A DNA stretch of 47,038 nucleotides, taken from the NCBI GenBank assembly GCA_024275955.1, contig JAJRYD010000035.1:1-47038 (forward strand), read 5' to 3'. Numbering within the stretch: position 1 is the first letter of the stretch; the number at the start of each line of letters is the position of its first letter. A program made the translations under genes and the position numbers. Below, piece after piece: positions 28,824 through 37,011 of the stretch. Under the pieces are notes generated by a model. The model did no database searches and was not told the DNA's origin. It saw nothing but the letters and a program-made list of their open reading frames with translations. Source of the DNA: Nitrospirota bacterium (GTDB taxonomy: Bacteria; Nitrospinota_A; UBA7883; JACRGQ01).

Positions 28824-29919
28824 CCATCTCTCCTTTTTGCATACCGCCGAAGCGGAAGTATACGGAACAGGTACCCTCCTCCGATACCATACATGCCCCC
28901 ACAGGTTCATCAGGACTACACGCTGTCTTGAACAGCTTGCAGTCTGTCGGTTTGCTTTTTCCTCTTAGTATCTGGTCGCATATACAGCCTTTTGTCTCCT
29001 TGTCGTCTTTTGGGATTTTAAGCGAGAACTGTTCGCACGCGTCGAACCTGCTGTAGGCTGTGGAAGGCTTTAGCCCACTCCCCTTCACAACCCCTATGCC
29101 CCGCCACAAAGCGTCTATCGGCTCGAATATCTCTTTCATAAGTTTTTGCGCATGCAGGTTTCCGCTTTTCGTAGCTACACGCGAGTACTCTATTTCCGTT
29201 TTTGCGATATTTTTGTTTACCTGCCGAACCAGCATAAGAATACTTGTGAGAATGTCGAGAGGCTCGAAACCGGACACTACGCACCGCTTGCCGGCATCGG
29301 TAAGCGGTGCGTAAATCGCCGTCCCTGTTATGGCGGTAACATGTCCGGGGCATACGAAAGCATCGAGCTTTACTTCGTCGGCAAGAAGCGCTCCCAGTAT
29401 CCCTGGTGTTGTCTTGTGAGCGCTTAGAACAAAATAGTTTTCCACGCCAAGATTTTCGGCAAGTTTTATCGAGGCGGCTGTCACAGGAGCAGTAGTTTCG
29501 AACCCGACTGCAAAAAAAACAATCTTTTTCTCACGGTTTTCTTTCGCCATCTTAACAGCATCGTCGGGTGAATATAAAATCCTTATATCAGCCCCTTCCG
29601 CCTTTGCCTGCAGTAGCGACTTCTCCGTTCCCGGCACCCGTATCATGTCGCCAAACGAAGCGAGTATTACATCGTTCCTTTTCGACAGCTCTATCGCGGT
29701 ATCTATCTCTCCTTTAGAGGTAACGCATACCGGACATCCCGGCCCCGATACCATTTCTATGGATGGAGGAAGCAGGTCGGGTATGCCGTACTTGAGAAGC
29801 GTGATGGTATGCCCGCCGCAGAACTCCATGATACGGAGATTTTTTTTCGACTCCCTTTCTATGACAGATACAACCTTCTTGGCCAAGCCGCCGTCGCGAA
29901 ACTCGGACATATATTTCAT
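28810..29919 (-). CDS. hypD: Hydrogenase maturation protein HypD
   Basis: A 369-residue [4Fe-4S] scaffold that, with HypC, assembles the Fe(CN)2CO unit. Conserved cysteines are at residue 34 (EFCGGHT) and in GPGCPVC near 62-66, with C-terminal iron-sulfur cysteines (CICDQ, CKLF, ACMV). It follows hypC by eight bases. Confidence 0.97.
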   Translation of the reverse strand: MKYMSEFRDGGLAKKVVSVIERESKKNLRIMEFCGGHTITLLKYGIPDLLPPSIEMVSGPGCPVCVTSKGEIDTAIELSKRNDVILASFGDMIRVPGTEKSLLQAKAEGADIRILYSPDDAVKMAKENREKKIVFFAVGFETTAPVTAASIKLAENLGVENYFVLSAHKTTPGILGALLADEVKLDAFVCPGHVTAITGTAIYAPLTDAGKRCVVSGFEPLDILTSILMLVRQVNKNIAKTEIEYSRVATKSGNLHAQKLMKEIFEPIDALWRGIGVVKGSGLKPSTAYSRFDACEQFSLKIPKDDKETKGCICDQILRGKSKPTDCKLFKTACSPDEPVGACMVSEEGTCSVYFRFGGMQKGEMVGAK

Positions 29920-29927
29920 AAAAAGTT

Positions 29928-30167
29928 CTACTCCCCTTTTTCGGGTATCGAGCCGATATCTTCTATACTGTTCAAAAGATCGAGAGTCTTTCTTGCTTCA
30001 TCTTCACTGAGCAGGGAGATAGCGGAACCGGCGTGGATTATGACGTAATCTCCAATTTTTGCGTCCGGCACTAGCATAAGATTGACATCTCTTTTCACGC
30101 CGCCCATTCTGGCCACGCCATAAAAGTCGTTTATTTCTATCAATTCCATCGGAACGGCAAGACACAT
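29928..30167 (-). CDS. hypC: Hydrogenase maturation chaperone HypC
   Basis: A 79-residue chaperone that carries the Fe(CN)2CO unit and binds the hydrogenase large-subunit precursor. The invariant N-terminus MCLAVPM with Cys2 is present. It is the first gene of the hyp operon, with GAGG before the ATG, and is divergent from the hydrogenase operon. Upstream on the minus strand, a GG-N10-GC arrangement with TTGCT (30212-30229) weakly resembles a sigma-54 promoter. Confidence 0.97.
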   Translation of the reverse strand: MCLAVPMELIEINDFYGVARMGGVKRDVNLMLVPDAKIGDYVIIHAGSAISLLSEDEARKTLDLLNSIEDIGSIPEKGE

Positions 30168-30303
30168 AGCGACCTCAAATCAAGATTTTTGGGTAGCTAA
30201 ATATTATCACAAAGCAAGAAACACTCCTTCACTTTGCAGAAGATAGAGTGTGATAGAATAAGGAGTTTAGTATCATTTCATCGGTTTCCCCTTAATTTTC
30301 ACA

Positions 30304-30373
30304 TTGATAAATTCTTATCAGAGTGGGAGAATGGTACCCGAGAGATAAGAATTTTTACCGGCATGGTGCCGGT
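30304..30373 (+). promoter_or_regulatory. Structured leader or operator region of the hydrogenase operon
   Basis: TTGATAAATTCTTATCAG (30304-30321) contains the palindrome TGATAA-N4-TTATCA, a possible dimeric regulator site. The same bases pair with a later segment: AAATTCTTATC (30309-30319) and GATAAGAATTT (30344-30354) form a perfect 11-bp stem around a 24-base loop holding GGG ... GGTACCC. A second perfect hairpin, ACCGGCA-TGG-TGCCGGT, follows at 30357-30373. This is 135-200 bp upstream of the first hydrogenase gene. It matches no riboswitch family I can recognise. Confidence 0.45.
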
Positions 30374-30507
30374 TTGCACGCGCTTTCTTTGGGTTTAGCT
30401 CCTGGGGGCCGTATGACTTTAGTGTCGTATTCTTTTGCACTATCTCCCTCTACCAGCGTTCTTTATCCAGACTATTCACACAGCTGTTTTTCTATGAGGT
30501 GTCTGTT

Positions 30508-31305
30508 TTGACTGCCGGAACTTCAGCTTTAAAAGGAAACGAAGAGGTCTACCTCGTAGTTAGGACGAGGTCTATCTTCGCCTGTGCCATCCACTGGATA
30601 GTTTTCTGCTCTGTTATTGTGCTTGCGGTTACCGGCCTTTACATCGGCAACCCTACTTTCTATTTCGGAAAAGGAGAGCCGTACCAGGCTTTCGCCATGG
30701 CCGATATGCGCTTTTACCATTTTACCGCGGCGGCGGTTCTGATAGCTTCGTTTCTGACAAGGTTTTACCTAGCTTTTACAGATTCGTGCAACAAAGATAT
30801 AAAGCAATTTCTGCCGACCCCGCGCAATGTTATAAACGCGTTCAAGCTTGCTTTCAACTACGGGCTGGGCGGAGGAAAACACCTTGCCTACCGTTACGTC
30901 AACCCTTTGGGCGGTATCGGTATTTTTGGCATGATAGTTTTTATAACGATGCTTGCCGGCACAGGCCTTTTAATGTACGCACAGGGCGGGAACCCGAACA
31001 GTTTCTGGTATTCGCTTTGCTCTTCGCTAACTATTATGATCGGCGGAATCCAAAATGTAAGAGTTATCCACCACCTCTCGATGTACTTCCTTTTTTTTAC
31101 CGTAATAATCCATATCTATATGCAGATATGGAAAAACATAGTGTTCACGGAGTCCGACATTTCATCCATTATAGGCGGTTACAAAATATTCCCGTATAGA
31201 GACATAGGCCATTTTGCCGACTACTACGGGATACATCTTGACGATGCCCCTCCTTCCAGAGAGGAGATGGATAGGGCTTCGACACCGATGAAGGACGCAG
31301 AGTAA
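30508..31305 (+). CDS. hyaC: [NiFe]-hydrogenase b-type cytochrome subunit (first copy)
   Basis: A 265-residue inner-membrane dihaem cytochrome b that takes electrons from the hydrogenase small subunit to quinone. Four membrane segments are visible (about residues 24-44, 70-92, 138-158 and 185-205), with histidines in HWIVF, YHFTA, and the VIHHLSMY and VIIHIYMQ region as candidate haem ligands. I favour TTG 30508 because GAGG lies eight bases upstream; GTG 30499 is the alternative and adds three residues. It is the first gene of the operon, unusual because this subunit normally follows the large subunit, where a second copy is also found. Confidence 0.85.
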   Translation: MTAGTSALKGNEEVYLVVRTRSIFACAIHWIVFCSVIVLAVTGLYIGNPTFYFGKGEPYQAFAMADMRFYHFTAAAVLIASFLTRFYLAFTDSCNKDIKQFLPTPRNVINAFKLAFNYGLGGGKHLAYRYVNPLGGIGIFGMIVFITMLAGTGLLMYAQGGNPNSFWYSLCSSLTIMIGGIQNVRVIHHLSMYFLFFTVIIHIYMQIWKNIVFTESDISSIIGGYKIFPYRDIGHFADYYGIHLDDAPPSREEMDRASTPMKDAE

Positions 31306-31360
31306 TAATACAGCCCCTACACAGGGGACTGTGACTGCTTGGGATGCTAAAGGAGGTAAC

Positions 31361-32500
31361 ATGTGTGAAACAAGAAACAGGTTCGTAGGGCTTGAACCAA
31401 AAAAACGTGTCGAGGCGCTGGAAGATATAGACCGGCGCGACTTCATTCTCTTTTGCACTACCATAGCCGCCACGCTCGGCCTTGAAGCGTCGTGGGTGCC
31501 GAAGATAGCCGAAGCTGTGGAGAGAGCGGCAAGAAAACCTTCTGTCATCTGGATGCATTTTGCCGAATGCACCGGCGATTCCGAAGCATTCATAAGATCA
31601 AGCTACCCTTCCACCGAAGAACTGATACTGGATATTCTTTCGATTGACTACCACGAAACGCTTATGGCGGCCTCCGGCGAAGCGGCCGAAGAAGCTCTTC
31701 GGCTGGCAATGGAGGAAAACGACGGCAAATATATTGCCGTTTGCGAGGGAGCTATACCGATGGCAACCCCTCCCGGGCCGAACGGCAAGCCGGGCGACTA
31801 CCTTAGAGTAGGCGGTAAAACCGGAATAGAACTTGCCAGGGAAGTTTGCGGCCGAGCGGCCGCCGTAATGTGCGTAGGGAACTGCGCCTCTTTTGGAGGA
31901 GTGCAGGCGCAATACCCAAACCCTACAGGAGCGGTATCTATTTCTAAGGCAACAGGAGTTCCTACATTGAATATTTCCGGTTGTCCCCATAACGTTGTCA
32001 ATTCCGTCGCTACGATTATCAATTTTCTACTTCTTGGTTCGCTACCCAAGGCAGACAAGCTTGGACGGCCTCTTTTTGCTTACGGCAAAAGGATACACGA
32101 CACCTGCCCAAGAAGAGCGCACTTCGACGCTGGACAATTTGTCGAAGAGTTTGGAGATGAGGGTGCTAAGGACCAATGGTGCCTTTACAAAGTGGGGTGC
32201 AAAGGCCCACAGACATATCACAACTGCTCCAGCGTGGAATACAACGACGGTACCTCGTGGCCTATAAAAGGCGGCCACGGGTGCATAGGCTGTTCCGAAC
32301 CGCAGTTCTGGGACAACATGTCTCCGTTTTATGAACGGCTACCTAATATCAAACTGCCGGGAGTCGAGGCGACTGCCGACAAGGTAGGGCTTACCCTTGT
32401 AGGCGCGGCGGCGACAGGCGCGGCGGCACACGCCACCTATACTTTGCTTAACCGCAAGAAATTCGACGAAACCTTAAAAGACGACGAGGGGGAGGAGTAA
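31361..32500 (+). CDS. hyaA: Uptake [NiFe]-hydrogenase small subunit
   Basis: A 379-residue iron-sulfur subunit, exported by the Tat system together with the large subunit. The Tat motif is RRDF at residues 25-28 in a hydrophobic signal segment. Iron-sulfur ligands include CTGDSE, the CVGNCASFGG region, SGCPHN, and the C-terminal HDTCPRR, CLYKVGC and CIGCSEPQFWD motifs. A C-terminal helix (about residues 340-365) anchors it in the membrane facing the periplasm. ATG 31361 follows AAAGGAGGTAA, a strong ribosome-binding site; the frame is open further upstream but not coding. Confidence 0.96.
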   Translation: MCETRNRFVGLEPKKRVEALEDIDRRDFILFCTTIAATLGLEASWVPKIAEAVERAARKPSVIWMHFAECTGDSEAFIRSSYPSTEELILDILSIDYHETLMAASGEAAEEALRLAMEENDGKYIAVCEGAIPMATPPGPNGKPGDYLRVGGKTGIELAREVCGRAAAVMCVGNCASFGGVQAQYPNPTGAVSISKATGVPTLNISGCPHNVVNSVATIINFLLLGSLPKADKLGRPLFAYGKRIHDTCPRRAHFDAGQFVEEFGDEGAKDQWCLYKVGCKGPQTYHNCSSVEYNDGTSWPIKGGHGCIGCSEPQFWDNMSPFYERLPNIKLPGVEATADKVGLTLVGAAATGAAAHATYTLLNRKKFDETLKDDEGEE

Positions 32501-32503
32501 GCA

Positions 32504-34162
32504 ATGGGTGAAAGACATGTAATAGATCCGATAACCCGGATTGAAGGACACTTGAGAATAGAGATAGATGTTGAAGACGGCAAAGTGAAAGACGCGTGGA
32601 GCTCCGGCACGCTGTTTAGAGGTTTCGAGATATTTATGAAAGGACGCGACCCGAGAGACGCATGGATAATAACGCAGAGGGTTTGCGGTGTATGTACCAC
32701 CGTACATGCGCTTGCGTCGGTCAAGTGCGTTGAGAACGCCGTAGGAATACAGATACCGGAAAACGCGCGTCTCATCAGAAACCTTATCCTCGGCGCGCAG
32801 TATATACACGATCATATAGTTCATTTCTATCACCTGCACGCGCTTGACTGGGTAGATATTGTTTCCGCTTTGAGTGCCGACCCAAAGAAGACTTCGGAAC
32901 TTACAAACTCGATAAACCCAAACGCTCCAAAAAGCGGGCCGGGCGACTTTAAAAATGTTAAGGACAAGCTTAAAAAATTCGTCGACGCGGGACAACTTGG
33001 GCCGTTTACCAACGGGTATTGGGGGCATCCTGCGTATAAACTGCCGCCGGAAGCCAACCTTATGGCGGTATCGCATTATCTCGATGCTCTTTCTCTGCAA
33101 AGCCGTTTGGCGCGTATGCATGCGATATTCGGCGGAAAAAACCCGCACATACAAACCTACACCGTCGGCGGAGTAACCTGTGTTAACGACCTTAACCCAG
33201 ACAGAATAAGCGAGTTTATGTTCCTCCTCAAAGAGGGGCAAAATTTTATCGACAACGTTTACCTGCCAGATGTGCTTGCGATCGCTCCTTTCTACCTCGA
33301 CTGGGCCGGTATCGGCGGCGGGCTGGAAAACTACCTTACCTACGGGATGTTTCCCGGGCAGGGTGGAAAAGAGCCGGAATCTCTCTGGTTCCCCCGCGGC
33401 ATCGTAAAAGGCAGAGATATAACCAAAGTCCACCCCGTACAAGTAGAGAAAATTACCGAAGAGGTTACGCACTCGTGGTACAAGGGCGAAAAATCGCTTC
33501 ACCCAAGCGTTGGTGAGACCGACCCATGGTACACAGGTCTCGAAACCTCCAAACCGGAGGGCAAGTACTCGTGGCTTAAAACGCCGAGGTACGACGGCAT
33601 GGCGTGCGAGGTAGGCCCGCTTGCGAGAATGCTTGTCAACTATGTATCTGGCCACAAACCGACGGTAGATAATATCGGCTTCGTGCTTGGCAAGCTTGGT
33701 GCCGGACCGGAAGTTCTTTTCTCCACTCTTGGACGGATAGCGGCAAGAGCGGTAGAGACGAAGGTAATTGCCGACGAGATGGGCGGCTGGATAAACGAAC
33801 TGCTTGCTAACCTGAAGCGGGGCGATATGGAAACCTTTACACCGTTCGAGATGCCAAACAGTGCAAAAGGATTCGGCATGACCGAGGCGCCGCGCGGAGC
33901 GTTGGGACACTGGATAGAGATAGAGAAAAAGAAGATAAAAAACTACCAGATGATCGTTCCGACAACATGGAACGGTTCGCCGCGTGATGCTAAGGGGCAG
34001 ATGTCGGCGTTTGAGGCATCACTTATCGGCACCCCGATTGCCGACCCCAAGAAACCGCTTGAGGTGTTGAGGACGATTCATTCGTTCGACCCCTGCATAG
34101 CCTGCTCGGTTCATGTTCTGGATTCGGAAAAGGAAGAAACGTACGAGGTAAAGGCGGTTTAG
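32504..34162 (+). CDS. hyaB: Uptake [NiFe]-hydrogenase large subunit
   Basis: A 552-residue catalytic subunit. The two cysteine pairs that hold the Ni-Fe centre are RVCGVC (residues 59-64) and DPCIACSVH near the C-terminus. The protein continues 15 residues past the His, the peptide removed by the maturation protease. It lies three bases after the small subunit with GGAGG before the start. A long antisense frame over this gene is a shadow. Confidence 0.97.
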   Translation: MGERHVIDPITRIEGHLRIEIDVEDGKVKDAWSSGTLFRGFEIFMKGRDPRDAWIITQRVCGVCTTVHALASVKCVENAVGIQIPENARLIRNLILGAQYIHDHIVHFYHLHALDWVDIVSALSADPKKTSELTNSINPNAPKSGPGDFKNVKDKLKKFVDAGQLGPFTNGYWGHPAYKLPPEANLMAVSHYLDALSLQSRLARMHAIFGGKNPHIQTYTVGGVTCVNDLNPDRISEFMFLLKEGQNFIDNVYLPDVLAIAPFYLDWAGIGGGLENYLTYGMFPGQGGKEPESLWFPRGIVKGRDITKVHPVQVEKITEEVTHSWYKGEKSLHPSVGETDPWYTGLETSKPEGKYSWLKTPRYDGMACEVGPLARMLVNYVSGHKPTVDNIGFVLGKLGAGPEVLFSTLGRIAARAVETKVIADEMGGWINELLANLKRGDMETFTPFEMPNSAKGFGMTEAPRGALGHWIEIEKKKIKNYQMIVPTTWNGSPRDAKGQMSAFEASLIGTPIADPKKPLEVLRTIHSFDPCIACSVHVLDSEKEETYEVKAV

Positions 34163-34166
34163 GAAA

Positions 34167-34859
34167 ATGACGCAAAAACTTATATCGCCGCAAAAGAAGG
34201 TGCTGGTCTATACCAGAAACTTTACCAACAGGCTTATACACTGGCTCACCTTTTTTTCGGTGATTACGCTCCTGATAACCGGCTACTACATAGGCGAACC
34301 TACAGCGGTGTATGGTAAAGGCGAGCCGTATAAAACTTTCGTAATGGCCGACATACGGCTTATCCATTTTTATGCCGCTATGGTGCTGGACATAACCCTG
34401 CTCGTCTGGCTGTACCTTGCCTTTATGAGCCTGCACAACAAGTACTGGAAGCTTTTATTCCCAAGCATTAACACGGTAAAGGGAGCGTGGGAAATATTTA
34501 AATGCTACTTCACCTTTAAAAAACCCCGCTTTTACGAGCATTTCGACCCTTTGGACGGGCTAATATTTCTTGTGCTGATAGTTCTCATGGCGTTACAACT
34601 GCTTACAGGCTTCCAGCTTTTTGTCGTGGCCCTCCCTGATAATTACTGGTTTGCAAAGTTAATACATTTGAGTACCGACTGGATATCATCGCTACTCGGC
34701 GGTTCGCAGAACGTAAGGCTTGTCCACCGCATAGTCGAATGGATACTTATCGCCGGGGTTATAGTCCATGTCTATCTGCAGATAGCCAAGACCGTCATAT
34801 GGCAAGACGGCCATATAGGCCAGATGGTCGGCGGCTACAAGTACAGAGATGTTAAGTAG
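34167..34859 (+). CDS. [NiFe]-hydrogenase b-type cytochrome subunit (second copy)
   Basis: A 230-residue paralogue of the cytochrome at 30508. Both share GYYIGEPT/GLYIGNPT, YGKGEPY, MADIRLIHF/MADMRFYHF and the closing GQMVGGYK/SSIIGGYK motif. It is four bases after the large subunit, the usual position for hyaC. The two copies flank the catalytic subunits, so the enzyme may use two membrane partners, or one may be specific for a different quinone or condition. Confidence 0.9.
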   Translation: MTQKLISPQKKVLVYTRNFTNRLIHWLTFFSVITLLITGYYIGEPTAVYGKGEPYKTFVMADIRLIHFYAAMVLDITLLVWLYLAFMSLHNKYWKLLFPSINTVKGAWEIFKCYFTFKKPRFYEHFDPLDGLIFLVLIVLMALQLLTGFQLFVVALPDNYWFAKLIHLSTDWISSLLGGSQNVRLVHRIVEWILIAGVIVHVYLQIAKTVIWQDGHIGQMVGGYKYRDVK

Positions 34860-34919
34860 GATAAAAATATTCCGCCGTTTCAAAATTTTTTCTGCTTGAG
34901 CTGAAAATAGGAGAAACTG

Positions 34920-35414
34920 ATGTCTGAAATTCCTAAAATAATCGTACTCGGTATCGGCAACATACTAATGTCTGACGAGGGTGTCGGCGTAAGGGCGCTT
35001 GAGAGGTTAAAAGAAAAGTATTCCTTCCCCGAAAATGTAGAGATGCATGACGGAGGTACGACAGGCTTGCATGGTTTGCTTCCTTTGGTAGAAGAGGCAG
35101 ACCACCTAGTCGTTATAGATGCCGTAAATGGTGAAGGAGAGGCCGGCACGCTGTATCGGTACACCTCTGATGATTTCAAAAAGATTTTCCCTAAAAAACT
35201 TTCCGCTCACGAGATAGGTTTTATGGAATGCCTCACAGTGGCGGAACTAAACGGACGCTTACCAAAAAGCGTAATTATTATCGGAATTAAACCAGAAGAT
35301 ATGCAAACCCCAAACATAGGCCTTACCTCGACAATAAAGCTTAAAGTAGATGAACTTGCAGAAGCGGCGGCAAAAGAAATTGAATCACTCGGTGTGCATC
35401 ATCAAAAGCTATAA
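34920..35414 (+). CDS. hyaD: Hydrogenase maturation endopeptidase
   Basis: A 164-residue protease that cuts the C-terminal peptide of the large subunit after nickel insertion. Motifs GIGNILMSDEGVGV (residues 11-24, Glu20 a likely nickel-sensing ligand), VVIDAVNG and SAHEIGF (His ligand) match the HybD/HyaD family. It has TAGGAGA before the ATG and closes the operon. Confidence 0.95.
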   Translation: MSEIPKIIVLGIGNILMSDEGVGVRALERLKEKYSFPENVEMHDGGTTGLHGLLPLVEEADHLVVIDAVNGEGEAGTLYRYTSDDFKKIFPKKLSAHEIGFMECLTVAELNGRLPKSVIIIGIKPEDMQTPNIGLTSTIKLKVDELAEAAAKEIESLGVHHQKL

Positions 35415-35591
35415 CCAGCCCACCTATACAGCTTGTTTTTTCCATTTATCATTGCAGGCGGCAACCCTCATAGCTATAACTACGGCAGATCGAATTTCCG
35501 AAAATAGAGAGCAGTGCGGCGAAATGAAGAATGAAGAAGGTAGCTCGACCTCGGCCTTGTCAATCATCTCAAAAACCGCCTAGCTTATTGT

Positions 35592-35601
35592 GGGGGGGGG
35601 G
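35592..35601 (+). repeat. Homopolymer of ten G
   Basis: A G10 run in AT-rich noncoding DNA, 28 bp before the tRNA-Gly scar. Such tracts are prone to slippage; here it is not inside a supported gene. Confidence 0.9.
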
Positions 35602-35628
35602 CAGACAAATACAGGGTAGTAAAACTGT

Positions 35629-35692
35629 CTGAAAAACTAAAAATCAAATGGAGCGGGAAACGAAGTTCAAACTCACGACATCAATTTTGGCA
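35629..35692 (-). repeat. Direct repeat of tRNA-Gly terminator and 3' half (integration scar)
   Basis: Aligns without gaps over 64 bp with 46634-46697, the terminator and 3' half of the intact tRNA-Gly gene, up to the anticodon. In the 44-bp tRNA part, 37 positions are identical and all seven differences are transitions toward A or T. The match stops at the anticodon loop, the usual crossover region of tRNA-targeting integrases. The orientation is the same as the intact gene. Confidence 0.8.
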
Positions 35693-36163
35693 GAAACAGC
35701 CATCTCATAGTTATGGTCTATTTCACCTTCAAGGCTGATTCTAGCTTGATTTCCCCTAATTTAACTAAAGCCATGCTTTTAAAGATGCTCCATAGTCTCC
35801 ATAGATTCTATCAATTCTACCACGTTGGTTTTTTTTGATACAATTCTGATACAATCATGACTATTTTTAACCATATCTGGTGACATCCAAATCGGCGCGA
35901 TTGAGTTCAGCGAAAAATTATGGCAATGAATCTCCTTTCTTAAAAGCTTATTTGAGTCTCAAAATTTCGGTATAGGTGCGGCTATTATTTTGGCAAGCAT
36001 ATAGCCGTAAAAGTTCATATTATGGAAAGGCCGGATGCCCTCAAATGCTATATAATAACGGGCAATTTGGTCATATCTGTCTGTAGCATGCTTTTAGTCC
36101 GACATGCGTATGAATGTTGCCCATTACAAAGTGGCATAGGGCGGCTATACGGAGGTTTTTATT

Positions 36164-36976
36164 ATGGGATTTGACAACGCACATATTGAAAGTTTGACTA
36201 AAGACAACCTTAAAAACGATGCTACCTTCCTAAGAGATAACCCGGGCCCAATTACCGTGATGGCTACCGAAATGCGCTTCATTTTTGGAGACTGTAGCTC
36301 GACTCTAAAAATTTATCATTCTCTTGTCAATTTTTGCGTCATGGTCAACAACGGAACGGCAGTTAAGAAAAGTAAAAATAAGACTCTATCTTCATTCGAT
36401 AATCCAGCGAATGCTGTTGAGGCTGGGGTTCTCTTGCAAGAGAAAATTGATGCCTATAACATGAAAAAAAACAGTTCTGAAGAGATAATGGCAGCTAAGG
36501 TAAAAATAGGAAGTGGAGCCTTCCATGAAAACCTTAAAGCCGCCCCGAATATATCAATAAATGAGACTCCTGCTCCCGACTCTTTAGTATCGTTTGGGGA
36601 GATATTTATTTCGGAGGATGCCTATCATGCCGTTAAGGCTCGCGGCAGGTTTGATTTCCGCCTCGAAAAAGAGATAAAGATTTCTGAAAAAAAGGCGCCG
36701 ATGAAATTATTTAAAGTGCTTTTTGACCCACATGAAATTGGAGCTCACAAAAAACAGATGACTGAACAAAATAAAGCTCTGAAAAAAGCAGGAACCGAGA
36801 ATCGATACAAGTTTTTGATTACCACAGTAGCCATTCCCGTTTTGCTTGTCGTAATTGTTACCATTATAAGCTGGTACAGCAGAAACCCTACAAGCCTTTA
36901 CAAAAAATATTCAATCACGCATTCTGTCGATTACAAGGCCGAAGGAAGTAACCAGAGGCTTAAAAATGGAAAGTAA
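36164..36976 (+). CDS. Degenerate nucleotide-cyclase-like domain protein with C-terminal membrane helix
   Basis: A 270-residue protein whose residues about 29-187 follow the class III adenylate/guanylate cyclase pattern: a first strand ITVMATEMRF, then LSSFDNPANAVEAGVLLQEK (usual 'F.dp..Av.Aa..mq'), KVKIGSGAFHEN (usual 'rIGihtG') and GEIFISEDAYHAVK. The metal-binding aspartates and the GD.VN.AARL motif are missing, so catalysis is unlikely and a binding or regulatory role is inferred. One membrane helix lies at 216-238. GGAGG precedes the ATG. It lies 35 bp upstream of bcsG, suggesting a role in controlling cellulose modification. Confidence 0.65.
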   Translation: MGFDNAHIESLTKDNLKNDATFLRDNPGPITVMATEMRFIFGDCSSTLKIYHSLVNFCVMVNNGTAVKKSKNKTLSSFDNPANAVEAGVLLQEKIDAYNMKKNSSEEIMAAKVKIGSGAFHENLKAAPNISINETPAPDSLVSFGEIFISEDAYHAVKARGRFDFRLEKEIKISEKKAPMKLFKVLFDPHEIGAHKKQMTEQNKALKKAGTENRYKFLITTVAIPVLLVVIVTIISWYSRNPTSLYKKYSITHSVDYKAEGSNQRLKNGK

Positions 36977-37011
36977 CAGATAGACATAAAATGGGGAACT
37001 AAGAAGCGGCT

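Larger units (their letters stand above)
35415..36163. other. Gene-free stretch at the hydrogenase/cellulose boundary
   Basis: This 749-bp stretch holds a run of ten G (35592-35601), a decayed tRNA-Gly terminator plus 3' half (35629-35692), and a nearby word ATACAATTCTGATACAATCA (35838-35857) that resembles TCACAAAACTGACACAATCA beside the intact tRNA (46570-46589). I read this as the scarred end of an integrated element. No gene is supported. Confidence 0.6.

Noticed and set aside
30212-30229. Sigma-54 promoter for the hyp operon
   Set aside because: Only GG-N10-GC and TTGCT agree; the rest of the -24 element does not. Mentioned in the hypC entry as a weak possibility but not called.
30309-30373. 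SAM-type or cobalamin riboswitch
   Set aside because: The CTTATC ... GATAAG outer stem is superficially like the SAM-I P1 stem, but the conserved core sequences and further stems are missing, and the genes are not methionine or B12 genes.
30323-30511. 62-codon frame upstream of the hydrogenase operon
   Set aside because: It covers the hairpins of the leader, has no ribosome-binding site and resembles no protein.
32474-33910. Long open frame (478 codons) on the minus strand opposite the hydrogenase large subunit
   Set aside because: It lies wholly antisense to a well-conserved gene, has no ribosome-binding site and its translation (rich in Arg, Tyr, Val) matches no family; a codon-bias shadow.
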